Assembly: GCA_964019695.1 (NCBI GenBank)
Contig: OZ026521.1
Location: forward strand, 35,348,774-35,412,773
DNA length: 64,000 nucleotides
Source: Loripinus fragilis
Taxonomy: Eukaryota; Mollusca; Bivalvia; Lucinida; Lucinidae
Direction: 5' to 3'
This document shows positions 46,383 to 59,547 of this stretch, in pieces. The position numbers and the translations under genes were made by a program. Under the pieces are notes generated by a model, which did not search any database, was not told the origin of the DNA, and saw only the letters and a program-made list of their open reading frames with translations. Position 1 is the first letter of the stretch. Every line of letters starts with the position of its first letter.

Positions 46383-47482
46383 CCAACCCCCCCACCCCCC
46401 CCCAAAAAAAAACAAACAAACAAAAAAACAAACAAAAAAAAAACAACAAAAACACACAACATAAATGAACATTTTAGTATAAATATCCTGCTACAAATGT
46501 ACTTCTGTAAGACAACTTTGTTTAGTCCCCAGTCCGAGCACAATGGGACCACCAATTATTACGCTAACCTGCCCTTGTGCGTCTAAATTCTTTACTTATT
46601 TTCCTGTAATGACAAAAATCATTCCATGCTTTGTCTTATATATTGAATACTATTAAACGTATCAAAATGGCAGTCTGAAGTATTTTTCTAGCTATTTAAC
46701 CTCAAAATAAAATTAGCCCTCAATGATAAATATTTCATGATTCAATGGTTTAGCTGTATATTATGTAGATTATAAGGTGTTTTTGCGAAACATTTTGGAA
46801 TAAATGTGCAGTTTGGCAGGATATTTGACATCAAAGTAAAGAAGATCACTTTGACCTATATTTAATGTTAAGTGATTTTGCTCCATGTTTAGACTATTTG
46901 ATTTATAGTTGCGACATTTCGTGGTAACGCTTCATTTGACCAGACCTTTGTTTATAAAAAGTGATGCTTACATTTAATGGTTCAATGAACTTGACTTATA
47001 TCTTAGCGACTAATGATGTATTCACATTTATTTTGCGATTGTGCAGTAGTATGACCTGAAGTTTGACCTTAGATCAAATGTATGCCATTGTGATATGTTT
47101 TATGGTTCCGACATTTTGCTTAGGCCAATGAAGACCATGTAATAAGTCAAATAATGTCTACGTTTGATCTAACTGTTGACCTGTATGACCTATATTTCAT
47201 ATTCTCATACCTCCTATATTAATAACTGCATTGTAGCACGTTGACCTGATAAACGTTGCCGATCTCACGGCATGTGTCTTTATCAGGTCGTTGTGACTTT
47301 GCACTTTTTAATGACGTCTTCAATGAAGTTGAATCGACACGAGAATCAAAATACATCAAAAGCGCTAGTTTGAAGAGTGAACCATCTTGTTAATAGATAA
47401 ATAGAATACCAGGTTCGCATCTTTTGATGTCAAGTTTACAAGGTTTGGCTTCAAGGACGCATGTCTCGAAGAAGTCTTGCCT
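46383..47482. other. intron, low-complexity then AT-rich noncoding
   Basis: C-rich and A-rich runs at 46381-46455, then no recognised feature. The TTGACCT words scattered at 46850-47190 may be old tandem-core remnants. Confidence 0.4.
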
Positions 47483-48110
47483 CAGTTAAATAAGGCAAAT
47501 TCTTCTGATACTGAAGCTCCTTTTTGAACTTAAACTTGTCAATAACAAATGGCATAGTTTCTTCTAAAATTATGATAAACGGGATGATTTTAATTTTGAA
47601 ATAGTAAATTTCCCATCTCTTGATGGAGATGTTCCTCGCTCCCCTTTCAATGGTGCATATATTTCTCATCTTATTCGTTTTGCTAGAGTCTGTTCTAATG
47701 TTGGTGACTTCAACAACAGAAACTTATTTTTAACTGCTTAGTTATTAAAACAAGGTTATAGATAGCATAAAATCCGAAAAGCATTTTCTAAATTCTACCA
47801 CAGACACTCAAAGTTAATTGTTAAACACAACATTGGGTTAAAAACTCTTCTCCAACAAGACATATCAGAACCTGTATTTTATGTCAATTTAGTTTATAAA
47901 TTCAAACGAATTGTTGATAAACCTAAATTTAGTGATCAATTCAAAAAGATTGTAAAACGTTATATTAAGGTTGGATATAACTCGAATGTCATGCGACAGT
48001 CTGCATACCTGGTTTTAAACCCAATCACGGTTTATAGCTACAGTTTCCTCTTTAATTGCACGGCGTTGGGTCAGGCCTCGGAACTGACTTTTCTATTCCA
48101 CTCTCAAACT
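47483..48110 (+). pseudogene. Penelope-like RT fragment, second subfamily
   Basis: Reads SSDTEAPF, then after frameshifts DKRDDFNFEIVNFPSLDG, YISHLIRFARVCSNVGDF, AFSKFYHRHSKLIVK and LVYKFKRIV, ending FLFNCTALGQAS. In-frame stops follow FLTA and QGYR. It aligns with the C-terminal two-thirds of the copy at 470-1545 but is clearly a different subfamily (VYSYSFLF against VGNFAFLF). Confidence 0.75.
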
Positions 48111-48837
48111 CATGATTCTTATGATCTCGACCTAAGGTACTGCTTTAAAGTTAATTTTGGGATACAGGCTAGTCAGGATCTGAATTATTTATTTTAAGTA
48201 TATTCCATGTTTTTTCATGAAAATAAGATATTGGACCAGGTACTTTTCGCATAAAAGAAAGTCATCAATTAAACATGCATACATGTGGAGCTATCTAGTT
48301 GGGCTAATATTTTGCCTGGTCATTTTAACTTCCTTTCTTAGCGTGCACAATAAGCGAAGGCTCAGAACATATAAATGCTGTATATGCATAGGCTCATCTG
48401 AGTCTTTGCTGATTGCCTATGCGATAAGTAACAAAATTTCATTTACATGTATTGACCCTCTTATGATGTAATCCGTGTACAACATAAAATACCATTTCAC
48501 TGACAGAGTTCTTTTTGTTTCATCTTTATATGCTTTAACTCAAATGTTGAGACATCTATCTTGGTCGAACAGTATATGAAGAAAATCTACTTTTAACTCA
48601 CTACCTCTGATAATCACAGTTGTAAACATTCATCCTGCCAACCTAAAATTTTCAAGTTTTTGGTGTATTAAACCTACTATCTGAGCCACATTGGACTCTG
48701 CATCTCTTATTACTTAGTAATTTTATTTACAAATATAGGGCTTAAGACTATTGTTCATTTTTTGGTCAGCATTTCAAACAGCATTCAGTAAGCAAACAGT
48801 AAAGAGCCTGACCAGATGCCAAATTCCAAAGTAAAGA
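48111..48837. other. intron, noncoding
   Basis: Nothing recognised. Confidence 0.45.
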
Positions 48838-49143
48838 GGCAGGCAACGATCAGGAATCAGTACAATCAGGTACCACACCTGACCCAGGACACAATATAAA
48901 AAGTATCAAAAACCAAGAAAGCATATCTCACCAGGGAGGTAAGAGGTCAACCTTTTCCTGACAGGTGATCACAAGGCTGGAAGTAACGGAGAAGGCAGTA
49001 TAGCAAAGACAAACAAATGAAACATATATGATATAAAAGGGATCCACAAATGAAGCATCACTACGGAATGGTGAGTTAAAATACTGGAGGGATTTAAAAT
49101 AGTGAACGGTACCAACCTCACTCTTAATTCTAATGAGGATTTA

Positions 49144-50749
49144 CAGTAGAGTACATTCCCCTGTTTGGGGGAAGAGGAATCCCCTTCAACAGACCTGTGC
49201 AAGATGATATTAATCCAAGCATATACATCATTAATCTAACCCCTTCAATATATTAAAAAATTTAACTTTTGACCGTTCAAATGATCTGGGAAAAAAGTTG
49301 TGATCACTGAAATTGATTGATTTTTTTTGCCAGAAAACCTGGTCATGTCCCCAATTGGGGAGGTAAACATTTTTTGACCCGAATGGGGATCTCCCTGGCA
49401 CAACTTGCATTTTTTTTGGATTTTTTTTTTTATTCTCCATTGGTGTTTTTTTCTTTCCAGAAAAGAATATCTATCAGTGTAATTCTGTAGTTTGTCAGAT
49501 ATAGACTCCATTCTCTAATTAACTTAAATTACCAAATAGTCCAAATTTTACTTTCTTTGAAAAAAAATGCTAACTTTTCATAAAACAATATTACAAATCG
49601 CAAAAAATATATATAATAGGGATCCAAAGGGAAAATTTACAAAAAATGTGGTACTGAGCACTAGTAAACCGATGAAAGTGTGAGGTTACACTCAGCCATT
49701 TCATAGCTTTACCCGGTGGCTTAGGCTGCTGTCCGTTCTAAGGCGGTGGTTCTGTTGCTGTCGACTTTTTGTTTATTGTTACTCCCATTGTGAGAGTCTG
49801 TAATTTCCTATGTTTTGTTGTGTGTTACTTTGTGTCCATTCTAGCATTGCAATCATCTTGATAGGGAAGAGAGAGCTGGTTGCTTTGCTTGATTTGTCTT
49901 CCTGGTGTCTCATGATGGTTGAGCGGCTCTTCCTCGCGGTGCCATGGGGTTTCCTGCGGTTTGTGATTGTGGTATTTCCTGATCATACTCACTCACTATT
50001 TTTACATGCTGAGCATTAAAAATAGTTTGGTCATGATCGAGCTACTGCATTATTTCATAATGCAGTTTTATTCAAGATATCAAGCAACCACTATAAAACA
50101 TAATTTGTGTGGCTTGCCAGAGTCCATCTTGTTTAGGATGGTTAATATGAAGTCAATATCTATTGCTTTTCCTCATCATACAAATTACGGAAATATCCTC
50201 ATTTTCAATGTATTCTTCCAATTAGTCAATGAGGGGAAAGCTATTACCTCTCGCATTAGCTGGGTCATGCCAATTCATTTACATGGACTTGGAATCTGAA
50301 TTATTTGTGTAAACATTTCCATTTGGCAGTAGTGCTTACCTAAATTTTAAATATCCTATCACCTACAGTATAGCAAGCTGCTTTTGGTAGACATTTTCAA
50401 AATTTCTATCTTTAATAATCAAATCACCAATGTGATCCTAAAATTTCAGTCTAGCAAAGGCAAACAAGGCAGAAAATCAATAAATTTCAGTGATCAATAT
50501 TGTTTTTCCAGCTCATTTAAATTGTTTTTGAACTGTCAAAAATTAGACGTTTTATACTAAAGGGGTTAGATTAATAATGTAATAATATGCTTGGATTAAT
50601 ATCTTCTTATACATCTCCATTTTAACAAAAGTATTTAAAATGACATTTACCTTCCCCCAATCGGGTTACAAATTTCCTTATATGGAAATAAACTTTGCCA
50701 CGTAAAAAGGGATTCCCCTTCACACAAACGGAGGTAGTGTACTCTACTG
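49144..50749. mobile_element. long-TIR DNA transposon inside the Penelope-like copy
   Basis: Starts CAGTAGAGTACATTCCCCTG and ends GTAGTGTACTCTACTG. Inverted similarity continues inward, with AATCCAAGCATATA and GGGGTTAGATTAATAATG-type blocks at 49208-49250 and 50558-50612, so the TIRs exceed 100 bp. TTA flanks both sides (49141-49143, 50751-50753, with one extra A). No transposase frame. It contains a family B copy at 49690-50000. Confidence 0.75.
49690..50000 (+). repeat. SINE-like family B, longest copy
   Basis: Runs from AGGCTGCTGTCCGTTCTAAG through the CTCTTCCTCGCGGTGCCATG box to GATCATACTCACTCACT. Four copies in the window share the box near the 3' end. Confidence 0.65.
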
Positions 50750-51506
50750 ATTAAGTAACATTGATATTTGGTTTGCACAAAGATCTCTAACTTATTGATG
50801 TATCATCTCCTATTACATACACATAAAAAGGAGGTGAAACAAAGATTATGACTAAGCAGTACATACAACTGAATACTGGAGCAAAAGAAATACAACAGTT
50901 AAACTCTGGTAGGCCTGACCAAAAAGAAGACATCAGGCCTCAACCCTCTCATCTATAGATAAGGCTTTAAATCAGAACCGTCATACAGTCTGAGGTCTGA
51001 ACCACAATCGTGCAATGAAAGAGGAAAGAAAAGTTGTCAACCATGATTTGGTTAATCACCCAGCATGCAGTACTGTCGTAATGCATTAATGTTATAATCA
51101 ATCTTTTGATGATAAGAAATTATTATAATAAACTGAAAAATATAAGTGCAAACAATTTTAATATACCCTTAGTCACCATAAAATTCTAGCTCCGAAAGTC
51201 CCTGGTGCAAGAGACAATTGAGTTTGACATGAAATTAAGATACCAAATCATAGAATCCTAGATGCTCCAGCAAATCAAATGAGTTGAGACATATCAAATC
51301 AAAGGATAAAGAGCAGGGAGCATCATCATCTACTAAATGGGAAATTTACTATTTTAAAATAAAAATCGTCACGTTTATCGTAAAGTTTGGTAGAAATGAT
51401 ATCATTGATATCACGTCTGCTTATGCACTCTTTACCTATGTCCAGTAAATGCATGCTAGGCATATATTAGTTTACTCTTATAACATTGTTTGTCTTAACT
51501 TTGTAG

Positions 51507-51653
51507 ATCAGGCATACTTTCAGTACAAACCATGCATTTACAAGACCACAAATCCATCGATGCATATTTGGATAACATGATTGGAATACCAGCTCAGTTC
51601 TTTCCTACCTTTCTAGGATTGCATATGGCAGAAAATTTTGAACTTGGAACCAG
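51507..51653 (+). CDS. DUF4470-like protein, exon D
   Basis: 147 bp with acceptor TTAACTTTGTAG and donor GTGAAT. Phase 2 from exon C adds one base to make Arg. The exon then reads SGILSVQTMHLQDHKS, IDAYLDNMIGIPAQFFPT and FLGLHMAENFELGT, and leaves in phase 2. The hydrophobic run ending in a G-L-H motif is what I expect after the SNL.DH block in this family. Open through its length only in the phase-consistent frame that was used. Confidence 0.78.
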
Positions 51654-51929
51654 GTGAATGTAGTTTTAATGCAGTTAATGACTATTGAATGACTTGCTCA
51701 GCCCAAATACATGCTAATTTGCTATGCTGACAAGGGATTATAAGAATCAATCATTTATATGTGGGTGGGATAGAAAATTATATCCCAAGGATCACCGTTT
51801 GGCATGACGAGTCTTGCGAAGTGATGACATATGGTGGTTGGGAAGGTCATTTTTTTTCTATCCCATCCTCACGAAAATTACAGATTCCTTTCTTTGCTCA
51901 CCATTAATATCACATTTTAATCCCCCTCG
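51654..51929. other. intron, noncoding
   Basis: Nothing recognised. Confidence 0.4.
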
Positions 51930-52540
51930 ACGGTGGGGGCTATTAATCACCCACCTTGAAGCAGATAGGTTATAGGAATGACCGTTGTGTGTCTGTCCGT
52001 CAGTCAGTCCATCAGTTTGTCATTCCATAACACTTTCGTGTCCGCTCCATATCATCTGATCCCTTTAAACGATTTTCATCACACTTCACTCAAATGTTCC
52101 TCTCAGTAAGACAATGTGCTGTCCCATGACCTAGCTACCCAGACCCAAGTTTGTAAACTTCAACCACATATTTCTTTCAATGAGACGCTGTTCAGACTCA
52201 AGGTCAAAGTAACAGTTCAAATTCATGGGATTCACCCTTCAATTTAGTATCTGCTCCCTATCTGCTGAGCCCATTGAACGATTATCATTAAACTTCATAT
52301 GTTTCTCTCAGTGAGATGGTATGCAGAGCCCTCGACTCAACTACGCAGAGTCAAGATCAAGATCACACTTTAAAGTCATGGATTGTGCCCTTAAATTCTA
52401 CGCTCGCTTCACATTTCCTGAATCTTTTAAACAATTTTCATTAAAGTTAACTCTCTTAGTGAGATAGTTTGCAAAATTCATGATTCATCAATGCAGACGC
52501 AAGGTACATGTCACTTTTCATAGTCACTGGATTCTGTGGT
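51930..52540 (+). repeat. degenerate tandem-core repeat (family Q)
   Basis: A GTGTGTCTGTCCGTCAGTCAG leader is followed by three related blocks with CGATTNTCAT.A.ACTTCA and CTCTCAGTGAGA words (about 52070, 52270, 52430). The plan resembles families A and H but the sequence differs. Confidence 0.5.
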
Positions 52541-52628
52541 AGGGGATATAGCAGTCCATTAGACTGCTGTCTTGTCACAGTTAAAAAAGGCCCAATATGT
52601 GACACATCACGCTGACGCCAGTTTAACA

Positions 52629-52693
52629 AAGTAAGTAAGGGTGCAAAGATCAGGAATAGATACAATCAAGTACCACACCTGACCCAGGATACC
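52629..52693 (-). mobile_element. Penelope-like 3' tip only
   Basis: AAGTAAGTAAGGGTGCAAAG and CACACCTGACCCAGGATACC, the last 65 bp of the tail. Confidence 0.7.
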
Positions 52694-53246
52694 AAACAAT
52701 GTTGTCACTTGTCCTCCAACGTGAGGCAGTTCCACCAACACTGGTTTTAAGCACTTATCACTCTTGGGGCACATAATGTATACCAAGCCCATCCATCAGT
52801 ACAATCATTCAACCATATACCTTAAATATCAAAGATGTGGCACTTGAAGACATCCATCCATCCAACTGTATGATATATTACTCATTTCAAAGGTGCAGCA
52901 TTAGATGAAGATTTTGACAAGTTTTCTCAAAAACCAATATTATTTTCACAAATTTCACAGGCGGGAGGATAATGTGAAGAAAATCTGTACTCATTTTGTT
53001 TTTTAAATTATCTTCCCCTGACGTGATTAATTGAGTTTTCCTGTGTCATAAGTCTGTTATATTATTTGATTGAAACTCCACATGTGTCTGCATCGTATTA
53101 GCACGATAATATTTGAAGAAGGAAGACATCTCTCACTTATTAGATATTCTGCTTTTGACAAACTTCTATGTTATGTAATGACGTAGTTGTTTCAAGGACA
53201 TAACTCTGAACATTGCAATGGCTACATAAATGTGCTCTAGCTTTTT
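52694..53246. other. intron, noncoding
   Basis: Nothing recognised. Confidence 0.4.
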
Positions 53247-54909
53247 AGCTCACCTGAGCCAAAGGCTTCGAGGTGAGCTATTAGTATACCAATGACTCCG
53301 GCGTCCGTCCGTCCTATGTCCGTCCGTCGTCCCTCCGTCTGTCTGTCAACATTTTCAAACATCTTCTCCTCTGAAACCACTGAGCCAATTGAACTCAAAT
53401 TTCATAAGGAGACTCCTTAGGATAAGGGAACAAAAGTTTGTTCAATTGGTCCTAGTCACATGACCAAGATGGCCGCCATGCCCGTATATGGTAAAAACCC
53501 TTTAAAAATCTTCTCCTCCAGAACCAGAAGGCCGATGACCTTGGGATTTGGTATGTAGCATCGGGGATGCAGGGCCTACCAAGTTTGTTCAAATAATGAT
53601 CCTGGGTTGACCTTGACCTACTGAACGTCAAGGTCAAATTTGCTTCCTAATGCATTTAAATGGGGAAATTTTTGAAAAGTTGATTTTTTAAAAACTATTG
53701 AAGCCAAAGTCATTATTCTCACTTGATATGTTTTATCTATTGTGACAATGGCTATAATTAAGTTCCAAAGGTCAAGGTTGTCCTTTGACCTTTCAGTCAA
53801 GGCCGCTCATATTGGAGTCACATCAATATATTAAAACATAGTTTTCTCAGAAACCATTTGTTCAGTTGAACTCAAATTTCATATGAAGACTTCTTACAAT
53901 AAGTTAGTCAAGATTTATGCAAATTGTTTTGGTTGCAGGACCAAGATTGCCGACATGCCCATATATGGTTTAAACCCTTTAAAAATCTTCTTCTCCAGAA
54001 CCAGAAGGCTAATGACCTTGGGACTTGGTATGTAACATTTGGGATGTAGGGCCTACTAAGTTTGTTCAAATGATGATCCTAGGTTGACATTGACCTACTA
54101 AACATGAAGGTCAAATTTGTTTCCTAATGCATTTAGATTGGATTTTTTTAAAAGTTGATTTTTTTGATACTGTTGAAGCCAAAGTCATTGTTCTCACTTG
54201 ATATTTTAAGAGGCAATTCCAAAGGTCAAGGTTGAGTTTTGACCTTTCAGCCAAGGCCACTCATATTGGAGGCCCATCAATATATTAAAACAGTTTTCTC
54301 AGAAACCACTTGGCCAATTGAACTCAAATTTCATGTGAAGACTCCTTAGGTTAAGTGGAATAAATTTGAAGCAAATGTAAATGGTCACATCACCAAGATG
54401 GCTGCCATGCCCAAATATCTTCTAGTCAGGGCCCTTAGGGACAAAAAATAGGTCCCGTGCGAATTGTGTGCCGATTTATGGTGATCTATATAAAAACCTT
54501 CAATGGAGTCTTACCCTTGATTTAAAGGTGGTCACCCATCTCAAATCCGCGTCTGAGGCTAGTTATGACGTCATAAATATGGCGACCATAATGAGAAACT
54601 GCTCGTTAATAAAAGCTATGGTTTGTGTTGGTATGGTCATATTTATTCAACACGAACGCTTTTTTAACATAATATCAATTATTTTAGTCATATGATGGTT
54701 ACATCAATGCTTTACCTGACTTTGACAATGAATTATTTCTCGATAACTATATTTTGCATGCAAAATACCGTAGATTTCTTACCCAGCGTATCTGGCCACC
54801 TTTAGACTGATGGCTGAGAATGTTATTACACCCCCTCGGGAATTTTGCAAACTTATCCTATCTAAAAGAGGATTTCAAGCTCGTCTTGTAATAGATGTTT
54901 GCACTATGT

Positions 54910-56580
54910 TTGCCGGGGCGTTAGTCTCTGATAGCTGTTACATATGTTACCATATTAAATTTAGAAAAAAAAGAAAATTAAAAGTTTGAGCTACAGAAAG
55001 AAGGCTAATTATTCAAATTACTCATAAGGTCTGCATATTGACTACTTTAGCTACATACAAATTCTTTTGGAGCAAAATAACAGCTTCCCATGGTGTTATG
55101 TGCGTTACTTTAACTAGATTACCCTTTAAACATGAAAATTGTGACCAATATCATTTACTTTTTAGCTGATATGTGCATTTTCCAAAATGTTTTGATTATT
55201 TTATACTAACAAACTCATTTGGGTTTGTGAAAATCCAAAGTTTGCTTTTATACATTAAATATAGTGTCTTATACGAGCAATTTTAAAAACAACCCAAAGG
55301 CTACACCTAATTTTAAGGAGCCAAATTTGGTAGGCATCATTTAAGTAAAAATATATGAAAACATTTGCTGCTGTTGGATATCTTGCATATTTGGGATTGT
55401 CTTGCTCACATAATAAAGAATTATAGATTTTGTAGGTTAAACAACAAGATTGAAGCACTTGTTAAAGGGTGTTACATATGTTACATGACATAATAAATGA
55501 GCAATGACATTGACTTGATGTAAGGAATGATATTTCAGGAAAAAATGAATATAGTGCGCATGTTTTCCTAGCTAAAGTCTCTAGCCTCTGGTGCCTAAAT
55601 CTTAGGTATTGATGATTATTAAGCCCCTGTACCTTTGTTACAGATGTTATGAATATTTGTTTTCAATATTTCTTAATATGAATAATTCTTAAATAAAGAT
55701 ACATCCTAGAGGAACATAGGAAATAATCTTGTCACATTTGAACAGTACAATTTAGTAAATGTCCCTTTCTAATGTAAATATTCAAAAGCAATCCTTATCA
55801 AAGTACATAACGTACACAATATCGATTATTATTTCTGCTTCCCTGGTAAAATAATTTTCCTCCTCATATAATAAAAACCAGAATAATCATCAAACAAGAT
55901 TTAGACTGCAAGCTAAATAATGACCTGCTCCATCCCAACCCCTTTAGACATATTCTATCGTATGTACCAATTCTAGGTGTATGGAATAGGAGATGTTTGC
56001 ACACTGTAAGCATTGGTGTTATCCTGTATCAGCTTGTTACATATGTTATTTTATCAATTTGAGAATAAGAAAATTGAAAGTTTGAGGTACAAAAAGAAGA
56101 CATTAAAACTAGCTAATCCATGAACATGCTAAAAGTCTGTAAATTACTGGATGTCTTTACTACAAATGACAGCTGTTTAACATTAATATGGCTACATGTT
56201 GTATTATGTGCGTTACATGAACTTAATTATAATTTAAAAGTGGTAATTTAGGCTATCGTCATTTAGTTTAACGACTGCACTGAGTTGGTTTCAAACCGTT
56301 TTAGATTAGGTTTAACAAACATATACTCAATTGACGAATACAAAACCAAAGTTTGCGTTTTTATCTTAAATATTTTGTCTTATATGAGCTAATGCACAAA
56401 TCTACTCCCAGTTTTGCAGAGGAGCAAATTTTGTTTTCGCCGCTTAAATAAATCACATATAAAAACAATTGCAGAGTGTAGATATTTTACATTTTCTTAA
56501 ACAGTCTTGCTCATATATCATCAAGTTTCTAAGATCAGGACACTTATTAAAGATGTCAATGTGACATGATGCCACAACCA
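54910..56580 (+). repeat. direct duplication of about 1.08 kb period inside the long-TIR element
   Basis: GTTACATATGTTA (54948 and 56036), AAGAAAATT.AAAGTTTGAG.TAC, TTATGTGCGTTAC and CCAAAGTTTGC.TTT occur twice in the same order. The copies are diverged. Confidence 0.7.
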
Positions 56581-56774
56581 GGGCTCTGATCGAATTCCAT
56601 GCACTTTCAGGTGCTGGTATTAACTAGTTCAATGCCAGGAAAGAGCAAGAAATCATATTGGCAGGCATTTAGCTATGCTGGAGACTCTATCCACAAAGCA
56701 TTCTTTCACCTCGGCTCAGTGCCCTTAGAAAGCACTGTGGCGGATGCACTAGAGTAATATATTGGTAAATTGTC

Positions 56775-56882
56775 ATAGCCTCTTGGCTCTCGTTTGTGAT
56801 GTCTAACTGTGAGTTTGTTACTTTCCCATTGGTATCCTGGGTCAGGTGTGGTACTTGATTGTATCGATTCCTGATCTTTGCT
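56775..56882 (+). mobile_element. Penelope-like 3' tip
   Basis: CCTCTTGGCTCTCGTTTGTG to TCCTGATCTTTGC, about 105 bp, 3' end only. Confidence 0.7.
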
Positions 56883-57148
56883 GTCTTTCTTACTTTGCAT
56901 TAGCCAGTCACCGATATTGTTCGACTCACTGCATTAATGTGGTGGATGTTTTGGATAAAAAAGCTGAATTGCAAGAACTACCACTTCCAAGAGCTGTGTT
57001 TCTCGAAGGTGTCAAACTTGCGCAGTATCAGTGAATCATTTGGAAAACCTCACCAGTGAGTCATTAATCCTTACAAATCAATGCCTGACAATTATGGTTA
57101 GAAGCCGGACTGTGATAAATATTGTCCCGTTATGATGACATTGCCCAT

Positions 57149-57408
57149 GCGCGGATCCAGAGGCGGATAGGGGTCCTGACACCCCCTGGACTATAACAAG
57201 TACGTATATGGGTTTCTATAGAAATTAGCATTTTGACCCCCCCCCCCTGGAAAAAGTTGGACCCCCCCCCGAAAATAATGGACCGCCTCTGTATCCTTAG
57301 TTAAGTATAAGTTTAGTTTTCTCAGCAATAAAACAATTGGAACCCCTCCTTAAACTGTAAAATAAGCTGAGGACTAAATAAAACTGACAAAAATTCCTGG
57401 ATCATCGC
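57149..57408. mobile_element. family C MITE, copy 3
   Basis: GCGCGGATCCAG at the left, decayed CCTGGATCATCGC at the right, with GGAAAAAGTTGGACCCCCCC inside. Confidence 0.65.
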
Positions 57409-57447
57409 ATGTTGCCTCCTGTCCCCGAAACCCCGCTGCAGCTGATA

Positions 57448-57661
57448 AAATTTGGTTGCAGCATGTCTGTATGCGAAACATCTCGGTTTAAGTACATTTG
57501 CAAACCATTTATATTGTACTGATTTGTGTTACTGTGGAGCAGAAGAGGACTCATGTAAAATATTGCCAAACATCAATATGCTTATGACTTTGGAACAAAT
57601 ATTTTCATGTGGCTTTAGCCGTATCAACAAACATGCCTTATTGTCCGATTTTGACCTTTGA
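57448..57661 (+). pseudogene. Cys-rich coding-like remnant
   Basis: One frame reads FGCSMSVCETSRFK; after a frame change it reads YCTDLCYCGAEEDSC. Together they resemble a GC...C.T.RC....CT.LC.C tail found at the end of several uncharacterised mollusc and cnidarian proteins. The family is recalled, not checked. It may be what is left of the protein of the enclosing transposon. An earlier frame at 56935-57034 (VVDVLDKKAELQELPLPRAV) may belong with it. Confidence 0.35.
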
Positions 57662-58113
57662 AGACGATTCTACCTAGTAGCATGCGAAATATAAATCAGA
57701 TTGTAACAGTTTTCTATTGCCCATGCTATCGAAGTACAATGGGTAACTTGTAGAGGGGTTTATCCTTATTTTCATATTATGAACTACTAAGTAGACTCTT
57801 CTAACTTTTAATCCTTCAGTGGTCAAAATCGGACTATAATGAGTTTGGTTGATAGTGCATGCAAACGATTATTACTACTATCTTTTATTTGGGTGTAGGA
57901 ATAGCAGCTGCAGATAAACCAAAAGCTTTGAAGCGTGACTCTATTTACAATATTGATATGTTGTTCTAGAAAAAAGGGTTTCAGGCATTTATTTACATTT
58001 ACTATAAAAGCTTTGACATGCACATATGTTCTATCCAGACTGGCTCATTTTACGTATTCTGCATCAATCGTTTGAAATAAAAAGACCCAAAGGCCATTGG
58101 TCAGAGAACGTAG

Positions 58114-58233
<120 letters not shown>

Positions 58234-59413
58234 CATAAGAGATTATATTTACTTTATTTATTATCAAAAACACTGTTTGTTTTTCATTCACTCCGCTGTC
58301 TTTTTAGTCGTAAATCGTGACGGCATTTACGTCCCACCCTCGAACTGCCTTCACCCTATCTGAATATATTTTGTATGTTACGATTTTAAAGAGTTTGCAT
58401 TCAGTCATGATAAGGCTACCAGTTCATTAAAGGAATATTTCCATGCGTTGGAAATGGACAAAATGCATATATATGTGGTATTTCATATTAGGCGTCATTT
58501 CAATGACGTCATCTTTTTTTTTATGATGCGAAGACATTATGGGCGTCATGTTAATTTTAATTATTTACCCCCTAAGATTAAATTTGGTGCATTTCGACTG
58601 AAATTGGCACACAAAATGCAAGAAAGTCCTGATCCCCATAGACTACAATGGACATACCGTTTAAATTGCACTGATACAATATACGCTACTTTGATGACGT
58701 TATAATGACGTCCAGACGTGAAACCCAGATGGGTGACCAGGTGATTTTCATTAGTTATCCCCTAAAGTTTGATTTGGTATAGGTCACCATAAATCGGCAT
58801 CAAATTCGCACAGGAGTCCCGATCGCCCCTGACTATTCTACTCTGGAACTTAAAGGCCAATGGCCTTGGGACTTGGTATATAGCATTGGGGTGTGGGCCC
58901 TACCAAGTTTGCACAAATGATGAATCTGGGTTGACCTTGATCTTTTTTAAGGCGAGGCCAAATTTGATTCCTAATGCATTTATATTAGAACAAACTTGAA
59001 ATGATCGTTTTTCTATATAGCTGTTTAAGCCGAAATCATAATACTTGCGACAAATGTTAAACCCATTGAGACAGTGGTTTTATATAAGCACCAAAGGTCA
59101 AGCTACCTTTCATACAAGGCCACTCATATTGGACTGCCTTACACATATCTAAGCATCTTTTTCTCAGAATTCACTGGGCTGTTTGAACTCAAATTTCATA
59201 TGGAGTATTCAGTAGATAAAACAATATAAATACGATATTATTTTTAGGGTACTTGATCAAAATGGCCACTGCCCACATATGGTAAAACAAAATATGTTTG
59301 AATAATAAGCCTAAGTTGACCTTGACCTATTTTAACATTATTAAGGAGGTCAGGTGAGCGCTTCAGGACCTTCAGGTCCTCTAGTTGTAAAAGCCGCTAC
59401 TTGTCTATTTTAG

Positions 59414-59508
59414 CAAATTTCCAGACCATAACTTTCACTCTGGTCTAAACGACTTCTCAACCAGATGGGTAGCAGCTGAACAAGCTTCTCCACGTATTAA
59501 TTTCCAAG
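59414..59508 (+). CDS. DUF4470-like protein, exon E
   Basis: 95 bp with acceptor TTGTCTATTTTAG and perfect donor GTAAGT. Entered in phase 2 from exon D (the split codon gives Ser), it reads KFPDHNFHSGLNDFSTRW and VAAEQASPRINFQ, leaving in phase 1. The exon starts only 29 bp after a family A element, so most of the upstream splicing context is transposon-derived or sits in those 29 bp. Short and without a strong motif of its own; support comes from phase, splice sites and position. Confidence 0.7.
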
Positions 59509-59547
59509 GTAAGTTCAGTTACCCGTGTCTGCTGGTTTGCTACAATG

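Larger units (their letters stand above)
48838..51412 (-). mobile_element. Penelope-like copy split by a DNA transposon
   Basis: On the minus strand the coding remnant (DKRDDFYFKIVNFPF, from about 51405) has lost an internal part and many frames. It reaches the C-terminal block near 51050-50990 and the 3' UTR. The UTR is interrupted at 50749 and resumes at 49143, ending at 48838. Confidence 0.72.
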
